Shown here piece after piece: positions 62,428 through 64,000 of a DNA stretch of 64,000 nt. Positions within the stretch are counted from its first letter, which is position 1, and every line of letters begins with the position of its first letter. This DNA is from Gaiellasilicea sp963791905 (GTDB lineage Bacteria; Actinomycetota; Thermoleophilia; Gaiellales; Gaiellaceae), in NCBI GenBank assembly GCA_963791905.1, contig CAWBTX010000001.1, forward strand, positions 186,001-250,000, in the 5' to 3' direction. The position numbers were made by a program, and so were the translations under genes. The notes beneath the pieces are model-generated. The model was given only the letters and a program-made list of their open reading frames with translations, searched no databases and had not been told where the DNA came from.

Positions 62428-63287
62428 TGGGACGCCGCCTCCACCTCGGCGAGCGCGGCGCGCGCATCCTGTTCGCTGCGGCCGCCGACGCCCCAGAGCT
62501 TCTGGACGCGCACGTCGACCTCGACGAGCGTCCGGAGAGCTGCGGCGCCGCCCGACCAGCCGAAGCGGGCACCGGTGACGAGCCAGTTGTGCTGGTAGAG
62601 CCAGTGATCCACGTTGGCCGGCGTTCGCCCCTTGTGCGCCTCGAGCCACGCCGAGAGGCGCTTGGCCCGCGCGGGGAGCGAGATCTCGTCCAACGGCTCT
62701 TTCGGCGCGCCCTTGACCACGAACGCAGGTCTGCGGGCGGCCGGGCGGCGGGTCGTCTGCTTCGCCTTCGCCTTGGTCTTCGGCCGGGCCTTCGCGACCG
62801 GCCGCTTCTGCGGCTTCGGCTTCGCGGCCGGCTTCGGATTCGCCTTCGGCTTAGCCGCGGCCGGCTTGGCGCCGACCAGGCGCGCGGGCGTACCGACGTA
62901 AGGGGCGACGTTCTCGGGCGTGCCCTCCTGCTCGTAGGAGCTGTTGCCCGCGAGCCGGAGGACGACGATCGGCGCGCCGACACCCTCAACTTTTGCTCCG
63001 GGAGCGGGGCTCTGCTCGGTGACGACGTTCGCCGCGTAGCCCTCGACGGCACCCTCCACACGCCACGCGAAGCCGGCCTGCTCGAGCGTTCCCTTGGCGA
63101 ACACGTAGGCCTGGCGGCGGACATCGGGAACGACGAGTGTCTGCGGCTCGACGCTCGCCGTGGTCTCCGGCGGGGTCGCGGGTGGAACGGTCGAGGTTGC
63201 GGCGAGCGTCAGCGTCGCGGTGGCGAGCAACACCACGCCGACAAGCAGCGCAACGCGCGGAACGCGTCCGAAGACTCCCGCAGTCAT
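62424..63287 (-). CDS. Exported PASTA-domain protein
   Basis: A 287-residue protein with a signal or anchor helix (VALLVGVVLLATATLTLAA), one PASTA domain (~50-115, VPDVRRQAYVFAKGTLEQAG, VVTEQSPAPGAKVEGVGAPI), and a long Lys/Pro/Ala linker. The C-terminal Trp-rich part is FGWSGGAAALRTLVEVDVRV. PASTA domains bind peptidoglycan or muropeptides, so it may tether the pilus machine to the cell wall. ATG follows GAAGGAGG. It heads the minor-pilin operon. Confidence 0.8.
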   Translation of the reverse strand: MTAGVFGRVPRVALLVGVVLLATATLTLAATSTVPPATPPETTASVEPQTLVVPDVRRQAYVFAKGTLEQAGFAWRVEGAVEGYAANVVTEQSPAPGAKVEGVGAPIVVLRLAGNSSYEQEGTPENVAPYVGTPARLVGAKPAAAKPKANPKPAAKPKPQKRPVAKARPKTKAKAKQTTRRPAARRPAFVVKGAPKEPLDEISLPARAKRLSAWLEAHKGRTPANVDHWLYQHNWLVTGARFGWSGGAAALRTLVEVDVRVQKLWGVGGRSEQDARAALAEVEAASH

Positions 63288-63294
63288 ACGGCCT

Positions 63295-63322
63295 CCTTCG
63301 GCAGGAAGCCGAGCCGACTCAA
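63295..63322 (-). promoter_or_regulatory. Weak sigma-28-like candidate upstream of the PASTA gene
   Basis: Minus strand: TTGAG (63,318-63,322), 15 nt, GCCGAAGG (63,295-63,302). The first five -10 bases match GCCGATAA, the last three do not, and they overlap the Shine-Dalgarno. Spacing is exact, but function is doubtful. Confidence 0.25.
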
Positions 63323-64000
63323 TCCCCGAGAAGCGTGAACTCGATCACGTCCTGCTCAGGCTCCTGCTGGGTCGGGACAACCGCGAAAACGGGCCCCGCG
63401 AATGGATCCGTCGGCGCGTCCTGCCAGCGGAACGCGAGGCCGGCGAACTCCTCGAACCACGGCATCTGCTGGGGGTACTGCGCCTCCGGCTTCAGCCCGA
63501 GATGGAGGTGTGGCCCGGTCGAATGCCCCGTCGAGCCGACGAGCCCGATCCACTGCCCGGCGGCGAGCAGCGCTCCAGGCGCCAGCCCGCTGTCGCGGTA
63601 GGAGAGGTGGCAGTACACCCACGTGAGGCCGTCGAGCGTCTGCAGCGTCAGGCCGGTGCCGCAACGGTCGTCGTCGACGAGGCGGACGACCATCGCATCC
63701 GCGAGCGAGTAGACGGGCGAGCCGTGCGGCGCCGCGATGTCGGCGGCCGGATAGTCGTGGTGGTCGTGGGCGACCGAGACGACCTCAGGCCCGCCGCCGA
63801 CCGGGAAGACGTAGCCGTCGGCCCGGGTCGGTGCGGCGAGAAGGCCCGCAGCTGCGGGTGCGAATGACGATGCATGTGCCGCCGTCTGGGCGCGCTGGAG
63901 CTCGGTCTCGGCGGCGGCCAGCTCGCGACGCAGCCGGTCGACCTCCGCGGCTGCACCCGCGCGCACCAGGTCGGCCTGGAACGCCCCCTGCTGTGCGGCG
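63319..64000 (-). CDS. M23-family murein peptidase, 5' end outside the window
   Basis: The open frame continues past the end of the window, so the N-terminus is missing. What is visible is a coiled-coil segment (EVDRLRRELAAAETELQRAQ) and a LytM/M23 domain. The metal ligands are His and Asp in AHDHHDYPAADIAAPHGSPV and GPHLHLG, with the canonical TGHSTGPHLHL. A cell-wall hydrolase or activator that could open peptidoglycan for the pilus; the stop codon overlaps the -35 candidate of the PASTA gene. Confidence 0.88.
   Translation of the reverse strand, partial: AAQQGAFQADLVRAGAAAEVDRLRRELAAAETELQRAQTAAHASSFAPAAAGLLAAPTRADGYVFPVGGGPEVVSVAHDHHDYPAADIAAPHGSPVYSLADAMVVRLVDDDRCGTGLTLQTLDGLTWVYCHLSYRDSGLAPGALLAAGQWIGLVGSTGHSTGPHLHLGLKPEAQYPQQMPWFEEFAGLAFRWQDAPTDPFAGPVFAVVPTQQEPEQDVIEFTLLGD

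Overview
This window is a high-GC chromosome segment from an actinobacterium. The housekeeping genes, C+ (zinc) forms of S14, S4, L36 and L33, short-LID adenylate kinase, near-leaderless genes and a Gram-positive-like type IV pilus locus fit a deep-branching Actinomycetota lineage such as Thermoleophilia/Gaiellales. That placement is inference; no marker phylogeny was run. No CRISPR array, insertion sequence, integrase or rRNA was seen, and no gene-free stretch exceeds 300 bases.

Layout. (1) 1-19,385, minus strand: a fused str-S10-spc-alpha superoperon in canonical order (rpsL, rpsG, fusA, tuf, rpsJ ... secY, adk, map, infA, rpmJ, rpsM, rpsK, rpsD). Genes are mostly joined by 1-4 nt stop/start overlaps. 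(2) 19,564-22,541: a GAF-GGDEF diguanylate cyclase and a secreted protein of unknown function. (3) 22,600-34,737, minus strand: tRNA(CAU), rpmG, secE, nusG, rplK, rplA, L10 leader, rplJ, rplL, rpoB, rpoC. (4) 34,802-47,796: accessory genes. These are thymidine kinase, a secreted EEP-fold hydrolase, a four-gene osmoprotectant-type ABC transporter, an archaeal-type ATPase, a PAP2 membrane protein, a decayed cyclase/ATPase regulator, msrA, a secreted trypsin-like protease and small unknown proteins. (5) 47,862-64,000: a type IV pilus locus (pilC, a PilV-like minor pilin, a pilM-N-O-P-like block with pilT, two tandem major pilins, pilB, prepilin peptidase pilD, minor pilins, a PASTA protein and an M23 peptidase).

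The most notable signal is a shared promoter architecture in the pilus locus. Five transcription units (pilC, pilV-like, pilT-pilMNO, the 56,311 gene and pilB) carry T-Y/T-A/G-A-G, exactly 15 nt, then GCCGATRR, with the start codon only 7-14 nt further on. The -10 half matches the sigma-28 (FliA/WhiG/SigD) consensus. pilC and the pilV-like gene are divergent and share overlapping -35 boxes. A weaker copy precedes the diguanylate cyclase gene. I infer a pilus regulon under a flagellar/sporulation-type sigma factor, read as nearly leaderless mRNAs.

Other notable items: a 50-nt structured element present twice inside the ribosomal superoperon with compensatory stem changes; an S17 gene with a roughly 200-residue acidic then basic N-terminal extension, and disordered tails on several other ribosomal proteins; and an inverted repeat that hides the rplJ start codon behind the L10 leader.

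Caution: many conserved genes, including the essential rpsM, are split by single-base frameshifts, often in G/C runs. The parsimonious reading is residual indel error in the assembly rather than many real pseudogenes, and it affects every coordinate given for a split gene.
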